The position numbers were made by a program, and so were the translations under genes. Shown here in pieces: positions 8,556-18,368 of a stretch of 64,000 bases of DNA; positions within the stretch are counted from its first letter, which is position 1; every line of letters begins with the position of its first letter. This DNA comes from Ferdinandcohnia sp036962705. Its GTDB lineage: Bacteria; Bacillota; Bacilli; Bacillales; Bacillaceae_L. Location of the stretch: positions 124,001-188,000 of the forward strand of contig NZ_JBALOQ010000013.1 of the NCBI RefSeq assembly GCF_036962705.1. The letters are read 5' to 3'. The notes beneath the pieces were generated by a model that ran no database searches, was not told the origin of the DNA, and saw only the letters and a list, made by a program, of their open reading frames with translations.

Positions 8556-9068
8556 TTAATACTTCATAAGTGTTAAAACATCATAGCCATCTAATTTTTC
8601 ACGGCCATCTAGGTATGTGAGTTCGATTAGGAATGCAATACCCGCTACAACACCACCGAGCTGTTCAACAAGATTGATGGTTGCTTCAATTGTTCCACCA
8701 GTTGCTAATAAATCATCTGTAATTAATACACGTTGACCTGGTTTAATAGCATCTTTATGAATGGTTAGAACATCTTTTCCGTATTCAAGTCCATAATCTA
8801 CTTTAATGACATCTCTAGGTAACTTACCTTCCTTTCTAACAGGAGCAAAGCCTACACCATGAGAGTATGCTACTGGACAACCAATAATGAAGCCACGGGC
8901 TTCTGGTCCAACGACAAGGTCAATTTCTTTTTCCCTTGCATATTTCACGATTTGGTCAGTAGCATATTTATACGCTTCACCGTCATTCATTAAAGGAGTA
9001 ATATCCTTAAATTTAATACCTGGCTTTGGATAGTCGTCAACAATTTCGATAAACTTTTTTAAATCCAT
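8556..9068 (-). CDS. apt: Adenine phosphoribosyltransferase
   Basis: Purine salvage enzyme that converts adenine and PRPP to AMP. The 170-residue length is standard. The PRPP-binding loop is VLITDDLLATGGTIEA (about 114-129), and the N-terminal IVDDYPKPGIKFKDITPL is typical. The ATG overlaps the recJ stop codon as TAATG, implying translational coupling with recJ. Confidence 0.97.
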   Translation of the reverse strand: MDLKKFIEIVDDYPKPGIKFKDITPLMNDGEAYKYATDQIVKYAREKEIDLVVGPEARGFIIGCPVAYSHGVGFAPVRKEGKLPRDVIKVDYGLEYGKDVLTIHKDAIKPGQRVLITDDLLATGGTIEATINLVEQLGGVVAGIAFLIELTYLDGREKLDGYDVLTLMKY

Positions 9069-11422
9069 TAATTTAGTGCCTCCTCAAGCGAATGCGAACC
9101 TTTATTTATTGCATCAAACCAATGCTTTAATTGTTGATATGATGAATACAATAATTGCTTTTCCAATTCAATTCTTTTTGCTTTTAATTGATATGTTCTC
9201 GATTCAGTCAAATCCCTTTTCTTAGCTTGATTTGATAAAGAGATAAATCCCTTGTCTATTTTAACAAAATCTAACTCAAAAAACACCTGTGACATAAAAT
9301 CAATTGTTTCTCTTGACCATCCTCTATATTTTGCTAAATCATGGGCATAGCGATTCATATCAAACGGGCCTTTTTTTGCAAGAAATGCATAGAACCATTT
9401 AAAATGTTCCCTAGTCGGGATTGTGCTGAAAAAATGATCCTGCTCATGGAAGAATAATGTATAAATCCGATTTGGAAAACTTGTCTCAAATATTGCTCGG
9501 ATCCATTCAGCTTCATCTGGTAGATCAAGAAGGACAAAATGCTTTGATTCACATTGAAGCATGGTTGCTTCTTCAATCGATGTAACAACTCGAATATCAT
9601 GGTTGCTTAATCCAAGTTTATCAATCGTGCCTTTCGAAAATGCAATTAATTGTAGCTTGTCATCTGTTAATTTTTCTAGGTAGGATGCAAAATCGCGCAT
9701 GCCACGAATATCAAATAATTGCCACTCATTAACAGCTATATCCTGCAGCATAATTTGTGGCTTGCGACTATTGTTCCATTCATTGATGGATAGCTCTCCA
9801 ATCACCGAAACCTTTGATAACGGAGAGATTCCTTCACAGGTATGTCCTAAGCCAAAACCAACCCCATCTAGGGTATGTGGATCATCCTGGAGAACGATTT
9901 TCAAATGGTTTTGATTTGCGCCAATTCTTCTGATTGTATTGACCCCAACATCATTAATTTGCACAAGCGGTTTGGGATTTCCCATTCCATATGGTGCTAG
10001 TTTATTCATATCTAAAATAGATTCAATCGAAACATCATCAATACTACAAATTGCATCTACGGTAGTAATTGGTTGAAAGTCTTCGGGTGATAACACTTCA
10101 TTCGCAATCACATTCAAACGATCTCTTAGGTCTTCGACATCGTCCACTTTAAGGGTCATTCCAGCTGCCATTGGATGTCCTCCAAAATGTGGCAATATAT
10201 CACGACATGTTGACAGGCTTTCATATAGGTTAAACCCAGCAATACTTCTTGCAGAGCCTTTTGCCAATCCTTTTTCTGAATCAATGCTTAAGACAATCGT
10301 AGGTCGATAGAAACGATCAACTAATCGTGAAGCAACTATTCCTATAACACCAGAGTTCCAGCCTTCTTTTGCTATGACTAATACGGAATTTGAAGAAGGT
10401 GGATAGTTTTCTTCAACCTCTTGGATTGCCTCCTGTGTCATTTGATTTACCAACTGCTGTCTTTCTTTATTCAGTTCATCAATTTCATCGGCAATATATG
10501 AGGCCTCTTCACGATCATTTGTCATTAATAAATCAACCGCAGGGTCTGCTGATTGCAGACGACCAACCGCGTTAATTCTTGGTCCGATTGCAAATCCAAC
10601 TGTTTCCTCGGATATTTCAATGGATTCGATTTTGGCTTTTTTCAATAATGCTTTTAATCCTGGTCGTTCTGTATTTTGTAATGCTCTAATTCCCTTTTTT
10701 GCAAGGAGGCGATTTTCTCCGTGTAAGGGAACTAGGTCAGCTATTGTCCCGATTACAACCACATCTAATAAATCTGTAGGGACTTCACCACGTAAAGCAT
10801 GTGCAACTTTAAAAGCAACCCCAACCCCTGCCAATTCTTTAAATGGATATTGGCTATTCGGTTTATTAGGGTGAATTATCGCTGTTGCAACTGGTAGTTC
10901 AGGACCAACCTCATGGTGATCCGTAATTATTAAATCGATACCCAATTCTTTTGCAACCTCTGCTTCATGTAGGGCAGAAATTCCCGTATCAACAGTTATG
11001 ATTAGAGAAAAACCTTCTGATTTTGCCCATCGAAAAGCTGTTTCATTAGGTCCATAGCCCTCAGTAAATCGATTAGGAATATAAAAATCAACAATTGCAC
11101 CTTTTTCTTTTAAAGCAGTAACCATAACGGTCGTACTGCTAACACCATCGGCATCATAATCACCAAACACTAAAATTCGTTCCTCATTTTCAATTGCCTT
11201 CGTGATTCTCTCGATAGCCGTATCCATTTGATCGAGTAGAAATGGATCGTGGAACTCTAAGCGATCTGGTTCTAAAAATTCCCGTGCTGATTCGACGGTT
11301 GTGAGCCCTCTATTCACAAGTAGGGATGCTACTAGAGGTGTAACCTGTAGTTCTTGAACTAGTAGATTTGTATTTATCTGGTTGTCTTCATTTACTTTCC
11401 AACGAGTTTTAGATTGTAACAA
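9068..11422 (-). CDS. recJ: Single-stranded-DNA-specific exonuclease RecJ
   Basis: 5'-3' exonuclease for recombination and repair. DHH phosphoesterase motifs are present (FGDYDADGVSS, IITDHHEVG), then DHHA1 with GGHPMAAGMT, an OB-like region, and the extra C-terminal domain of about 200 residues seen in Bacillus RecJ. The longest frame starts at GTG 11431, but that codon lies within the GGGGTG ribosome site. TTG at 11422 gives the N-terminus MLQSKTRWKV, which resembles the B. subtilis protein as I recall it. Length is 784 residues from this start. Coupled to apt by a TAATG overlap. Confidence 0.93.
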   Translation of the reverse strand: MLQSKTRWKVNEDNQINTNLLVQELQVTPLVASLLVNRGLTTVESAREFLEPDRLEFHDPFLLDQMDTAIERITKAIENEERILVFGDYDADGVSSTTVMVTALKEKGAIVDFYIPNRFTEGYGPNETAFRWAKSEGFSLIITVDTGISALHEAEVAKELGIDLIITDHHEVGPELPVATAIIHPNKPNSQYPFKELAGVGVAFKVAHALRGEVPTDLLDVVVIGTIADLVPLHGENRLLAKKGIRALQNTERPGLKALLKKAKIESIEISEETVGFAIGPRINAVGRLQSADPAVDLLMTNDREEASYIADEIDELNKERQQLVNQMTQEAIQEVEENYPPSSNSVLVIAKEGWNSGVIGIVASRLVDRFYRPTIVLSIDSEKGLAKGSARSIAGFNLYESLSTCRDILPHFGGHPMAAGMTLKVDDVEDLRDRLNVIANEVLSPEDFQPITTVDAICSIDDVSIESILDMNKLAPYGMGNPKPLVQINDVGVNTIRRIGANQNHLKIVLQDDPHTLDGVGFGLGHTCEGISPLSKVSVIGELSINEWNNSRKPQIMLQDIAVNEWQLFDIRGMRDFASYLEKLTDDKLQLIAFSKGTIDKLGLSNHDIRVVTSIEEATMLQCESKHFVLLDLPDEAEWIRAIFETSFPNRIYTLFFHEQDHFFSTIPTREHFKWFYAFLAKKGPFDMNRYAHDLAKYRGWSRETIDFMSQVFFELDFVKIDKGFISLSNQAKKRDLTESRTYQLKAKRIELEKQLLYSSYQQLKHWFDAINKGSHSLEEALN

Positions 11423-11499
11423 AAGTTTCACCCCTTAACCACACTATTATACCGGAGCAATGGTTGTGTTACAATGATTGACATTTATCCTATTTTGCG

Positions 11500-12396
11500 T
11501 TATCCATCGTCTGAGTATGGATTAATATGGACAAAAACATTTTGTACTTGTGCAGATTCCATCAGCTTTGTCTTTACTCTTTTACCGACTTTATGGCCTT
11601 CTTCCACCGTCATATAGGGATCAACTGAAATTTTCAAATCGACGATTACGTAATGCCCATGCTCTCGTGCATGAAGTTCTGTAATTTTCTTTACTTCTGG
11701 AACTGACATAACCAGCTTTCTAAATTCCGTAGTATCTTCATCATGTAGAACATGATCTAACGTATTATGTATTGCTTCCGTTCCAAATTCCCATGCCATT
11801 TTGATAATTAGAACAGCGACAACTAGTCCCGCAACAGGATCAGCATAAACAAGCCAATCTATCCCTAAGTATCCTCCTATTATGGCCCCTACGATACCCA
11901 CAAGGGTTGCAATTGAGGCGAATACATCGGAACGATCGTCATACGCATTAATAATGAGTGCATCGCTCTTAATCTTTTTACCAAGATTATATTTATATCG
12001 AAACATGATTTCTTTAATAACAATTGAGAATACGACGGCATAAATAGCCATGGACTTAGGAACTTCAACAGGCTTAAAGAATGCCTCAATGGATGCTTTT
12101 CCAATTTCAAAACCAACGAGTGCTAGTAGTACCGCAACAATAATAGCGGAAACTGACTCAGCTTTCCCATGCCCATATGGATGGTCCTCATCGGGTGGTC
12201 GTTTAGCAGCCCGCACTCCGATGTAAACAGCGACTGAACCTGCTACATCTGAAGCTGAGTGGACTGCGTCAGCAATAAGTGCTCGGCTATTGGATTGAAC
12301 CCCAACTACCCATTTAATTATTGCGAGTAAAATATTCCCCACAACACCAATGATGATGGCTTTTTCTGCTTGTTTAAATCGATCCTTCTCCTTCAA
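11500..12396 (-). CDS. Cation diffusion facilitator (CDF) family efflux protein
   Basis: 298-residue inner-membrane transporter with about six membrane segments and a cytoplasmic C-terminal domain from about 210. Metal-site motifs are DAVHSASD in the second segment and AYDDRSD in the fifth, with the family signature HPYGHGKAES between. The pattern resembles the YeaB (MneS)/YdfM (MneP) manganese exporters of B. subtilis, but I cannot fix the substrate from sequence. The TTG start at 12396 is preceded by GAGGAT. There is no strong terminator between it and recJ (about 77 bp), so cotranscription is possible. Confidence 0.85.
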   Translation of the reverse strand: MKEKDRFKQAEKAIIIGVVGNILLAIIKWVVGVQSNSRALIADAVHSASDVAGSVAVYIGVRAAKRPPDEDHPYGHGKAESVSAIIVAVLLALVGFEIGKASIEAFFKPVEVPKSMAIYAVVFSIVIKEIMFRYKYNLGKKIKSDALIINAYDDRSDVFASIATLVGIVGAIIGGYLGIDWLVYADPVAGLVVAVLIIKMAWEFGTEAIHNTLDHVLHDEDTTEFRKLVMSVPEVKKITELHAREHGHYVIVDLKISVDPYMTVEEGHKVGKRVKTKLMESAQVQNVFVHINPYSDDG

Positions 12397-12485
12397 AAAA
12401 TCCTCATCCTCCCCACGTAAGTTTGAGAATATGACACATGCTTTTTAGTGTAACCAAAATCAAAGCAACTCATCAAGTAGACAAG

Positions 12486-12527
12486 AAAAAGTAAAAAGCC
12501 GTGAAAAACTCACGACTTTTTACTTTT
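12486..12527 (-). terminator. Terminator of secDF
   Basis: Long stem AAAAAGTAAAAAG.CGTGA / TCACG.CTTTTTACTTTTT, overlapping the secDF stop codon. Confidence 0.85.
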
Positions 12528-14773
12528 TATACCTGTGGTTCTGTTTCTGTTTTTACAGTTTGTTGTTTTGTAATTTGCTTAGTCTTCCATACTAACCAAA
12601 GCTGTGCCGCAATGAAAATGGATGAATACATACCGGCCACTAAACCAATAGTTAATGCAAATGAGAAGTTAGTGATTGCTTGTCCACCAAATAATAATAA
12701 AGCAAAACTTGTAAAGAGAACAGTAATAGCAGTATTAACGGAACGATTTAACGTCTGTCTTAATCCCATATTTACGACACTTGCAAGATCTTCATATGTT
12801 TTAATACGCTTTTTCTTCTTTAATAGTTCACGAATTCTATCAAAGGTTACAATTGTATCGTTGATTGAATATCCGATAATCGTTAAGATGGCCGCGATAA
12901 ATGTGACATCCACCTCAAGGCGAGTGACACTAAAAAACGCAATCATAAAGAATGCATCATGGACCAGCGCTACAATCGCGGCTAATCCCATTAACCACTC
13001 AAATCGGAAAGCAACATAGATGATAATACCAAGCATCGCGATTAAACTTGCAATAACTGCGTTACGTGCTAATTCTTTTCCAACAGTTGGAGAGACGGTA
13101 CTTACGTTAGGGTCTGCCCCATAAAGATCATGGAAATGGGCTTTCACTTCGTTCACTTCATTTTTTGAAAGCTCATCAGCGAATCTAGCAACCCCTATTT
13201 CATTATTATTTCCAGAAATAACGATTTCCTTAGCTTCTAGATTTAGCTTACTAAGTTCTTCTGTAAGTTCTTCTTGGGAGATCGGATGGTCAGCAAGCAC
13301 ATCCATACGGGTACCAGCAACAAAATCAATTCCAAGATTAAGTCTAAAGATTACCAATACCACAATCCCCACGGCAACCATAAGTCCAGATGCAATGAAG
13401 AACTTATTCTTATGCTTTGCAAAATCAAAGCGATCGAAGCGAGTTGGGAAATATCCTTCTTCATCGGCATCAGCTAAATTTCGAATCTGACTTTGTTTAA
13501 CACCAAACCAGCTTGGTTTCTTATTTAAAAATTTACTATTTACCCATAGACCTAGTAAAAGTCTGCTTCCATAAACCGCAGTTAAGAAGCTTAATAAAAT
13601 ACTGACGATTAACATCGTAGCAAAGCCTTTTACGGCACTTGTACCAAAAATAAATAAGACTACACCAGCTAAAATCGTTGTAATGTTTGCATCAAAGATT
13701 GTCAGGAATGAGTTTTTACTACCTGTACGGAATGCAGACAAGATGGATTTCCCAGACTTTATCTCTTCCTTTATTCTTTCGTAGGTAATAATATTTGCAT
13801 CGACCGCCATACCTACCCCGAGGATCAAGGCTGCTATTCCTGGTAGAGTTAGCACCGCGTTCATCCAGTCAAAAACAAGTAAGTTTAAATATACAAAGAT
13901 ACTTAATGTAACGGCAGCAATAAAACCAGGGAATCGGTAATATACAACCATGAATAATAGCACTAAGAAAATTCCAATTGCCCCTGCGAAAACTGTTTGA
14001 TCTAATGCTTGTTCACCAAATTTTGCTCCAACCGAAGTTGAATAAATTTCTGTCAAATCAACAGGAAGTGCTCCTGAGTTTAACAAGGAAGCAAGTTCAT
14101 TTGCAGATTCAACCGTAAAGTTGCCACCTTCTATTGAGACTGTTTTCGTGTTGAATACCTGATCTACACCTGCAGCTGAAAGATACTTTGGATTTGGTTT
14201 GTTACTCTCCGCTTCAAAGGAATCTACACCTTCTTCAAAATCTAACCAAATCACCATTAAATTGTTTGGGGCCTGGTCGAGAACTTTTTGTGTAGCGTTT
14301 TTAAGATCATCTGCATTTTTAACTGTTAAAGAAACAGCTGGTTTTCCCAATTGGTCGAATGCCTGTTTAGCACCATTTTGAGCTAATTGGGAACCGTCCA
14401 GTAATACGTTATCGTTCACATCTCTAAATGTGAGCTTAGCTTGGGTTGATAGTATTTCTCGAATCTTATCTTGGTCTTCTACACCCGCTAATTGCACACG
14501 GACACGATCTTTACCTTCAATTTGAATATTTGGCTCATTTACTCCTAGGACATCGACACGGTTGGTTAAAGCATTTACCGTACTTACTAGGGCTTCTCTA
14601 TCAATGACGTCGCCTTCCTTAGCTGGCGTTACCTCATAGAGGATTTCAAACCCACCTTGAAGATCGAGTCCCAATTTAATGTTTTTTGCGGTGTCTGTAC
14701 CATTAAGTCCAATTAATGCTCCAAAGAGAAGCACGATTACGAAAAACACCACGATGCGGCCTTTTTTTACCAT
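12527..14773 (-). CDS. secDF: Protein translocase subunit SecDF (fused)
   Basis: RND-type proton-driven accessory to the SecYEG translocon that pulls secreted proteins across the membrane. SecD and SecF are fused in one 748-residue chain with 12 predicted membrane segments, as in Bacillus. The SecD half has LGLDLQGGFEILYEV, a large outer domain, and the segment following GVGMAVDANIITYERI. The SecF half starts near residue 450 with LNLGIDFVAGTRMDV and carries IIGYSINDTIVTFDRI. AAAGGAGG precedes the ATG at a rather long spacing of about 12 bases. A family A repeat lies in its leader. Confidence 0.97.
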   Translation of the reverse strand: MVKKGRIVVFFVIVLLFGALIGLNGTDTAKNIKLGLDLQGGFEILYEVTPAKEGDVIDREALVSTVNALTNRVDVLGVNEPNIQIEGKDRVRVQLAGVEDQDKIREILSTQAKLTFRDVNDNVLLDGSQLAQNGAKQAFDQLGKPAVSLTVKNADDLKNATQKVLDQAPNNLMVIWLDFEEGVDSFEAESNKPNPKYLSAAGVDQVFNTKTVSIEGGNFTVESANELASLLNSGALPVDLTEIYSTSVGAKFGEQALDQTVFAGAIGIFLVLLFMVVYYRFPGFIAAVTLSIFVYLNLLVFDWMNAVLTLPGIAALILGVGMAVDANIITYERIKEEIKSGKSILSAFRTGSKNSFLTIFDANITTILAGVVLFIFGTSAVKGFATMLIVSILLSFLTAVYGSRLLLGLWVNSKFLNKKPSWFGVKQSQIRNLADADEEGYFPTRFDRFDFAKHKNKFFIASGLMVAVGIVVLVIFRLNLGIDFVAGTRMDVLADHPISQEELTEELSKLNLEAKEIVISGNNNEIGVARFADELSKNEVNEVKAHFHDLYGADPNVSTVSPTVGKELARNAVIASLIAMLGIIIYVAFRFEWLMGLAAIVALVHDAFFMIAFFSVTRLEVDVTFIAAILTIIGYSINDTIVTFDRIRELLKKKKRIKTYEDLASVVNMGLRQTLNRSVNTAITVLFTSFALLLFGGQAITNFSFALTIGLVAGMYSSIFIAAQLWLVWKTKQITKQQTVKTETEPQV

Positions 14774-14798
14774 CAGTATGTAGATCCTCCTTTAATTA

Positions 14799-14918
14799 GA
14801 AAAGCGCAAGGCGCCCATTTATCGGCGACAAGCATAAGACGAGCGCTAACAGAAGGCGATTTTGCCTTCAGGAGCGATTGACTTAGACCAGAGAGCCGAT
14901 GGGGCCGTGAGCTAGACA
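14799..14918. repeat. Dispersed repeat family A, copy 2
   Basis: Inverted relative to copy 1 at 5384-5505. Read on the minus strand it begins TGTCTAGCTCACGG, contains GAAGGCAAAATCGCCTTCTG, GCGCTCGTCT and GCTTGTCGCCGATAA, and ends GGGCGCCTTGCGCTTTTCTA. It sits in the secDF leader, between its promoter and start codon. Confidence 0.8.
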
Positions 14919-14991
14919 TACAAAACTACGTACAAAATTTTATATTTTTGAGTTCAAACAATTAGAGCATGTCCTTTAATCTCTACACATA

Positions 14992-15020
14992 ATTATGAAA
15001 CAATGCGATTTTCATGTCAA
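14992..15020 (-). promoter_or_regulatory. Sigma-A type promoter of secDF
   Basis: TTGACA (complement of 15015-15020), 17-bp spacer, CATAAT (complement of 14992-14997). It lies between comN and secDF. The 220-nt leader it implies includes repeat A copy 2. Confidence 0.7.
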
Positions 15021-15072
15021 TTGCAGTTTTTGTGAATGACTTTGCCACATCAAAAAAAGATTAAAAAAAGAA

Positions 15073-15375
15073 TTATAATAGCTTTTCTAATACGTCTTTT
15101 CCTTCACCTTCAAACCAATTTGGGGCTTTAAAAGCTTCCACTGTTGCATAGTTCATATAGTCTCCAACTTTAATAGATAAAATGTCGCTAGCAATTTGAT
15201 GCAAAAGCTTCATTTCTTTTTCTTTTCTCCATGTTTTATTTTTTAAAAACTCCCAAAGTTCTTGCTCTTTCACACTATCATATCCGTACAGTTTGAATTC
15301 CTCTAGCTTACTTTTTAAAAAAGGACGAACTGTTTCACGAAACTTGTCATACATGTGAGTCTCTGTTTGGTTCAC
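15073..15375 (-). CDS. comN: Post-transcriptional regulator ComN-like
   Basis: 100-residue cytoplasmic protein containing YDKFRETVRPFLKSKLEEF and ending KDVLEKLL. Length, sequence style and place between secDF and spoVB match ComN (YrzD) of B. subtilis, which acts on comE mRNA during competence. It is transcribed divergently from spoVB. This is of interest next to the type IV pilus operon in the same window, though no direct link can be seen. Confidence 0.8.
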   Translation of the reverse strand: MNQTETHMYDKFRETVRPFLKSKLEEFKLYGYDSVKEQELWEFLKNKTWRKEKEMKLLHQIASDILSIKVGDYMNYATVEAFKAPNWFEGEGKDVLEKLL

Positions 15376-15416
15376 TCGTCATCTCTCCCATTTTTATCTC
15401 TATCGAACGAATACTT

Positions 15417-15447
15417 GTCATGCTTGGCCACTTACCATGCATATAGT
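15417..15447 (+). promoter_or_regulatory. Candidate sigma-E promoter of spoVB
   Basis: GTCATGCTT at 15417-15425, 14-bp spacer, CATATAGT at 15440-15447, close to the sigma-E consensus (ATATT / CATACAnT). Mother-cell expression is known for B. subtilis spoVB; the match here is by eye. Confidence 0.4.
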
Positions 15448-15493
15448 TAATTGTAAATGATATCACCTTTTTTGAGAAGGTAGGGAAAACGAA

Positions 15494-17056
15494 TTGTCAA
15501 AGCAAACATTCCTTAAAGGAACATTAATTTTAATTATCGCAGGTCTCATTACAAGAGTATTGGGATTTATCAATAGAATTGTTGTCGCACGACTTATTGG
15601 TGAAGAAGGTGTGGGACTTTATATGATGGCAATCCCCACATTTGTACTTACTATTACCTTAACCCAAATGGGGCTGCCAGTGGCAATATCGAAATTGGTA
15701 GCAGAAGCCGAAGCACAGGGAGATAAGAGAAGAATAAAAAAAATCCTAGTGGTCTCCCTATTAATTACAGGCACATTAAGTATTATCTTCACACCTATGA
15801 TGATTTTTCTTGCACCATTATTATCCGAGACTTTACTTACTGACCAAAGAACCTATTATCCTTTATTAGCCATATCACCAATCGTTCCAATTGTAGCGAT
15901 TTCATCAGTTCTCCGTGGCTACTTCCAAGGCCGTCAAAATATGAAGCCGCCTGCTTATTCACAAGTCATCGAACAAGTTGTCAGGATTACGCTAGTGTAT
16001 GTATTTACGAAAGCATTTTTACCGATGGGGATTGAATATGCAGCAGCTGGTGCAATGCTCTCAGCAGTTGTTGGAGAATTAATGTCATTAATCTATTTAT
16101 TCTTTATGTTTAAAATAAAAAAAAGAATTCGGATCCGAAAGAACTTTTTCAAATCTGCTAAGCACGGAAAAGAAACGTTCAATGATTTAACAAGAATAGC
16201 AGTTCCCACATTGGGAAGCAGGCTAATCGGGTCAATCTCCTGGTTTTTTGAACCGATTGTAGTAGCACAAAGTTTAGCGATTGCAGGTGTCGTTACCCAT
16301 CTTGCAACTAGGCAATATGGGGAGTTAACGGGTTTTGCATTACCATTGCTTATGCTTCCATCTTTTATAACTACTTCACTGTCAACGGCACTTGTTCCTT
16401 CAATTAGTGAAGCTGCAGCAAAAAAACAATTCTTATTAATTGAATACCGCCTTAAACAGGCGTTGCGTTTATCACTCGTGTCAGGTGGCTTGGCAATTGT
16501 TGTTTTATATGTGTTTGCTTCACCTGTTATGGAACTTATGTATGGGAATAGCAATTCAGCTATCTATATTAAGGTTATGGCCCCGTTTTTTATTTTTTCT
16601 TATTTTCAGGGACCTCTTCAAGCTACCCTTCAGGCGCTTGATTTAGCGAAAGCTGCAATGATTAATAGTCTTATCGGAAATGCCATTAAAACTGCTGCTA
16701 TTTTTGTTCTTGCGACAAGGCCTTCCCTTGGAATAATGGGGGCAGCACTCGCAATTGTCATAGGGATGATGCTTGTAACATTGCTTCATTTTTCAACGAT
16801 TGTAAAAGTCATCTCCTATAGCTTCTATATTCGGGATTATCTTAAGAGTGGCATAACAATGGTCCTCTCCGGAATTGGTGGACACTATTTTTATCAACTA
16901 TTTTTAACAGACAGTTCCCTTGCCACCAGGACACTTGCAGCAATTAGCGTAACTTCATTCATTTATATCGTCTTCCTGTTTGTTTTTAAACTTTTAACAA
17001 AAGAGGAAGTGAAGAGAATACCATTTATTGGACCAAAGCTTGCATGGCTGTTATAA
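15494..17056 (+). CDS. spoVB: Stage V sporulation protein B (MOP superfamily lipid flippase-like)
   Basis: 520-residue polytopic membrane protein with about 14 segments of the MATE/polysaccharide transporter (MOP) superfamily. It begins MSKQTFLKGTLILIIAG and contains RVLGFINRIVVARLIGEEG, typical of SpoVB. In B. subtilis it is needed for cortex peptidoglycan synthesis, probably by moving lipid II across the mother-cell membrane. The TTG start at 15494 follows AAGGTAGGG. It is monocistronic and convergent with yrbG. Confidence 0.94.
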   Translation: MSKQTFLKGTLILIIAGLITRVLGFINRIVVARLIGEEGVGLYMMAIPTFVLTITLTQMGLPVAISKLVAEAEAQGDKRRIKKILVVSLLITGTLSIIFTPMMIFLAPLLSETLLTDQRTYYPLLAISPIVPIVAISSVLRGYFQGRQNMKPPAYSQVIEQVVRITLVYVFTKAFLPMGIEYAAAGAMLSAVVGELMSLIYLFFMFKIKKRIRIRKNFFKSAKHGKETFNDLTRIAVPTLGSRLIGSISWFFEPIVVAQSLAIAGVVTHLATRQYGELTGFALPLLMLPSFITTSLSTALVPSISEAAAKKQFLLIEYRLKQALRLSLVSGGLAIVVLYVFASPVMELMYGNSNSAIYIKVMAPFFIFSYFQGPLQATLQALDLAKAAMINSLIGNAIKTAAIFVLATRPSLGIMGAALAIVIGMMLVTLLHFSTIVKVISYSFYIRDYLKSGITMVLSGIGGHYFYQLFLTDSSLATRTLAAISVTSFIYIVFLFVFKLLTKEEVKRIPFIGPKLAWLL

Positions 17057-17097
17057 AGACGAAAGGGTAACCGAAACGGTTACCTTTTTTCGTCTTT
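17055..17097. terminator. Bidirectional terminator between spoVB and yrbG
   Basis: AAAGACGAAAGGGTAACC / GGTTACC.TTTTTTCGTCTTT around GAAAC. It works for spoVB on the plus strand and overlaps the 3' end of yrbG on the minus strand. Confidence 0.85.
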
Positions 17098-17745
17098 GAT
17101 ATCTACATGTAGTTTCCCGTGATGATAGCCACAAAATGAGATTTTCTTAATATCGCTATGTCCCAGATTCTTTATCTCAGACCTCAGCCAAGCTTCCGTT
17201 TTATTAATTTGCTTTAAATGATCATCTTGGATTTGACCATCAAGGATGAGAGGTAAATCAATTGAATAATCAGATAAATCAGAAGGTTGATTTTGACTTT
17301 TTGCCAGAACGGACAACTCACCTGAAGACTCTAATATGGCAAACTCCACATCCGCTAAATTTTTCACATTTTTTTCACGTAGCTGCATCATCAGGTCATC
17401 AAGATTATAACGTTGCTTCCTCATGGCATGTTCATCAATTTTACCCCTGTTTATTATTACGGTTGGTCGACCATCGATGATTTCTCTGATTTTCTTACTT
17501 TTCAATGAAAGGAGGGCAAGAGAATATTGGATCACCATAAGTAAAACCATCGGTATTACGGAATGTAAAAGTGGATCATCTGTCGTTTCAATCGCAATTA
17601 CAGCCATTTCAGCAATCATCATAGATACGATTAAATCCAGAAGACTAAGCTCACCAATTTCTCGCTTACCCATTAACCTAAAAATAATAAGAATAATAAT
17701 ATATAGTAAAACAGTCCTCCCCATTATGACGAGGTATTCCCCCAT
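17080..17745 (-). CDS. yrbG: DUF421 membrane protein (YrbG/YetF family)
   Basis: 221 residues. Three N-terminal membrane segments (about 5-25, 35-55, 60-80) are followed by a cytoplasmic YetF-type domain with KIREIIDGRPTVIINRGKI and LRSEIKNLGH. Its place beside spoVB matches yrbG of B. subtilis. The biochemical role is unknown; related proteins in spore-formers have been linked to spore germination complexes. Divergent from yrzE across a region that contains a duplicated 36-bp sequence. Confidence 0.88.
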   Translation of the reverse strand: MGEYLVIMGRTVLLYIIILIIFRLMGKREIGELSLLDLIVSMMIAEMAVIAIETTDDPLLHSVIPMVLLMVIQYSLALLSLKSKKIREIIDGRPTVIINRGKIDEHAMRKQRYNLDDLMMQLREKNVKNLADVEFAILESSGELSVLAKSQNQPSDLSDYSIDLPLILDGQIQDDHLKQINKTEAWLRSEIKNLGHSDIKKISFCGYHHGKLHVDIKDEKR

Positions 17746-17782
17746 AACGAAAGCCCCCTCTCAATGAGTAAATGATTAACAA

Positions 17783-17854
17783 ACATAGTACATGTTATTT
17801 TGCACAAATTTAAGAAAAACATAGTACATGTTATTTTGCACAAATTTAAGAAAA
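17783..17854. repeat. Tandem duplication, two 36-bp units
   Basis: Two identical units starting ACATAGTACATGTTATTTTG and ending AATTTAAGAAAA, at 17783-17818 and 17819-17854, with ACATA of a third following. Each holds ACATAGTACATGT, a near-palindrome. They lie between the divergent genes yrbG and yrzE. Confidence 0.95.
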
Positions 17855-17984
17855 ACATAATTCATAGGTTTTTCCAGTACTGCTTTGTTGGACAAGAAAA
17901 GTTTGTACTTTTTATTCTAATTCATAGTGGACATGAATATGCTCGTACTAAGGGTTATGTGAAGATGAGGGGGAGAGAATAGAC

Positions 17985-18368
17985 ATGAGAAAAATAGGAG
18001 TTGCAATGGTTTATGGTGTAGTCGCAATTTTTGTAATTGTCATTGTATCAAGTTTACTAATTTCACTATTACTGCGCTTTACTTCACTTCAAGAATCATC
18101 CATTTCTTGGGTGATTTTAGGTACTTCTTTCCTTGCGCTTTTTATTGGGGGTTTTGTATCAGGCGGAAAAGGGAAGGAAAAAGGCTGGCTAATTGGTGGC
18201 GGAACTGGGATTTTGTATTCCATCTTTGTGTTTATCGTGCAATTCTTAGGCTATGATAGTACTTTCACAGCGGAGCAATCGTTGTATCATGGTGGCTTTT
18301 TAGCGGCTTCTGTCATTGGTGGAATTTTCGGAGTGAATATGACCACACCAACCAAAAGGGAAGCATAG
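17985..18368 (+). CDS. yrzE: TIGR04086-type membrane protein (YrzE)
   Basis: 127-residue protein with four membrane segments (about 8-30, 42-60, 68-88, 98-117), glycine-rich between segments (IGGFVSGGKGKEKGWLIGGG). Position and pattern match yrzE of B. subtilis, of unknown function. The ATG at 17985 has an AGGGGGAGAG ribosome site. It is the only gene of its transcript and converges on yajC. Confidence 0.82.
   Translation: MRKIGVAMVYGVVAIFVIVIVSSLLISLLLRFTSLQESSISWVILGTSFLALFIGGFVSGGKGKEKGWLIGGGTGILYSIFVFIVQFLGYDSTFTAEQSLYHGGFLAASVIGGIFGVNMTTPTKREA

Noticed and set aside
17800..17982. 60-codon plus-strand frame before yrzE
   Set aside because: Its first part is just the translated 36-bp tandem repeat, and it has no ribosome site or family resemblance.
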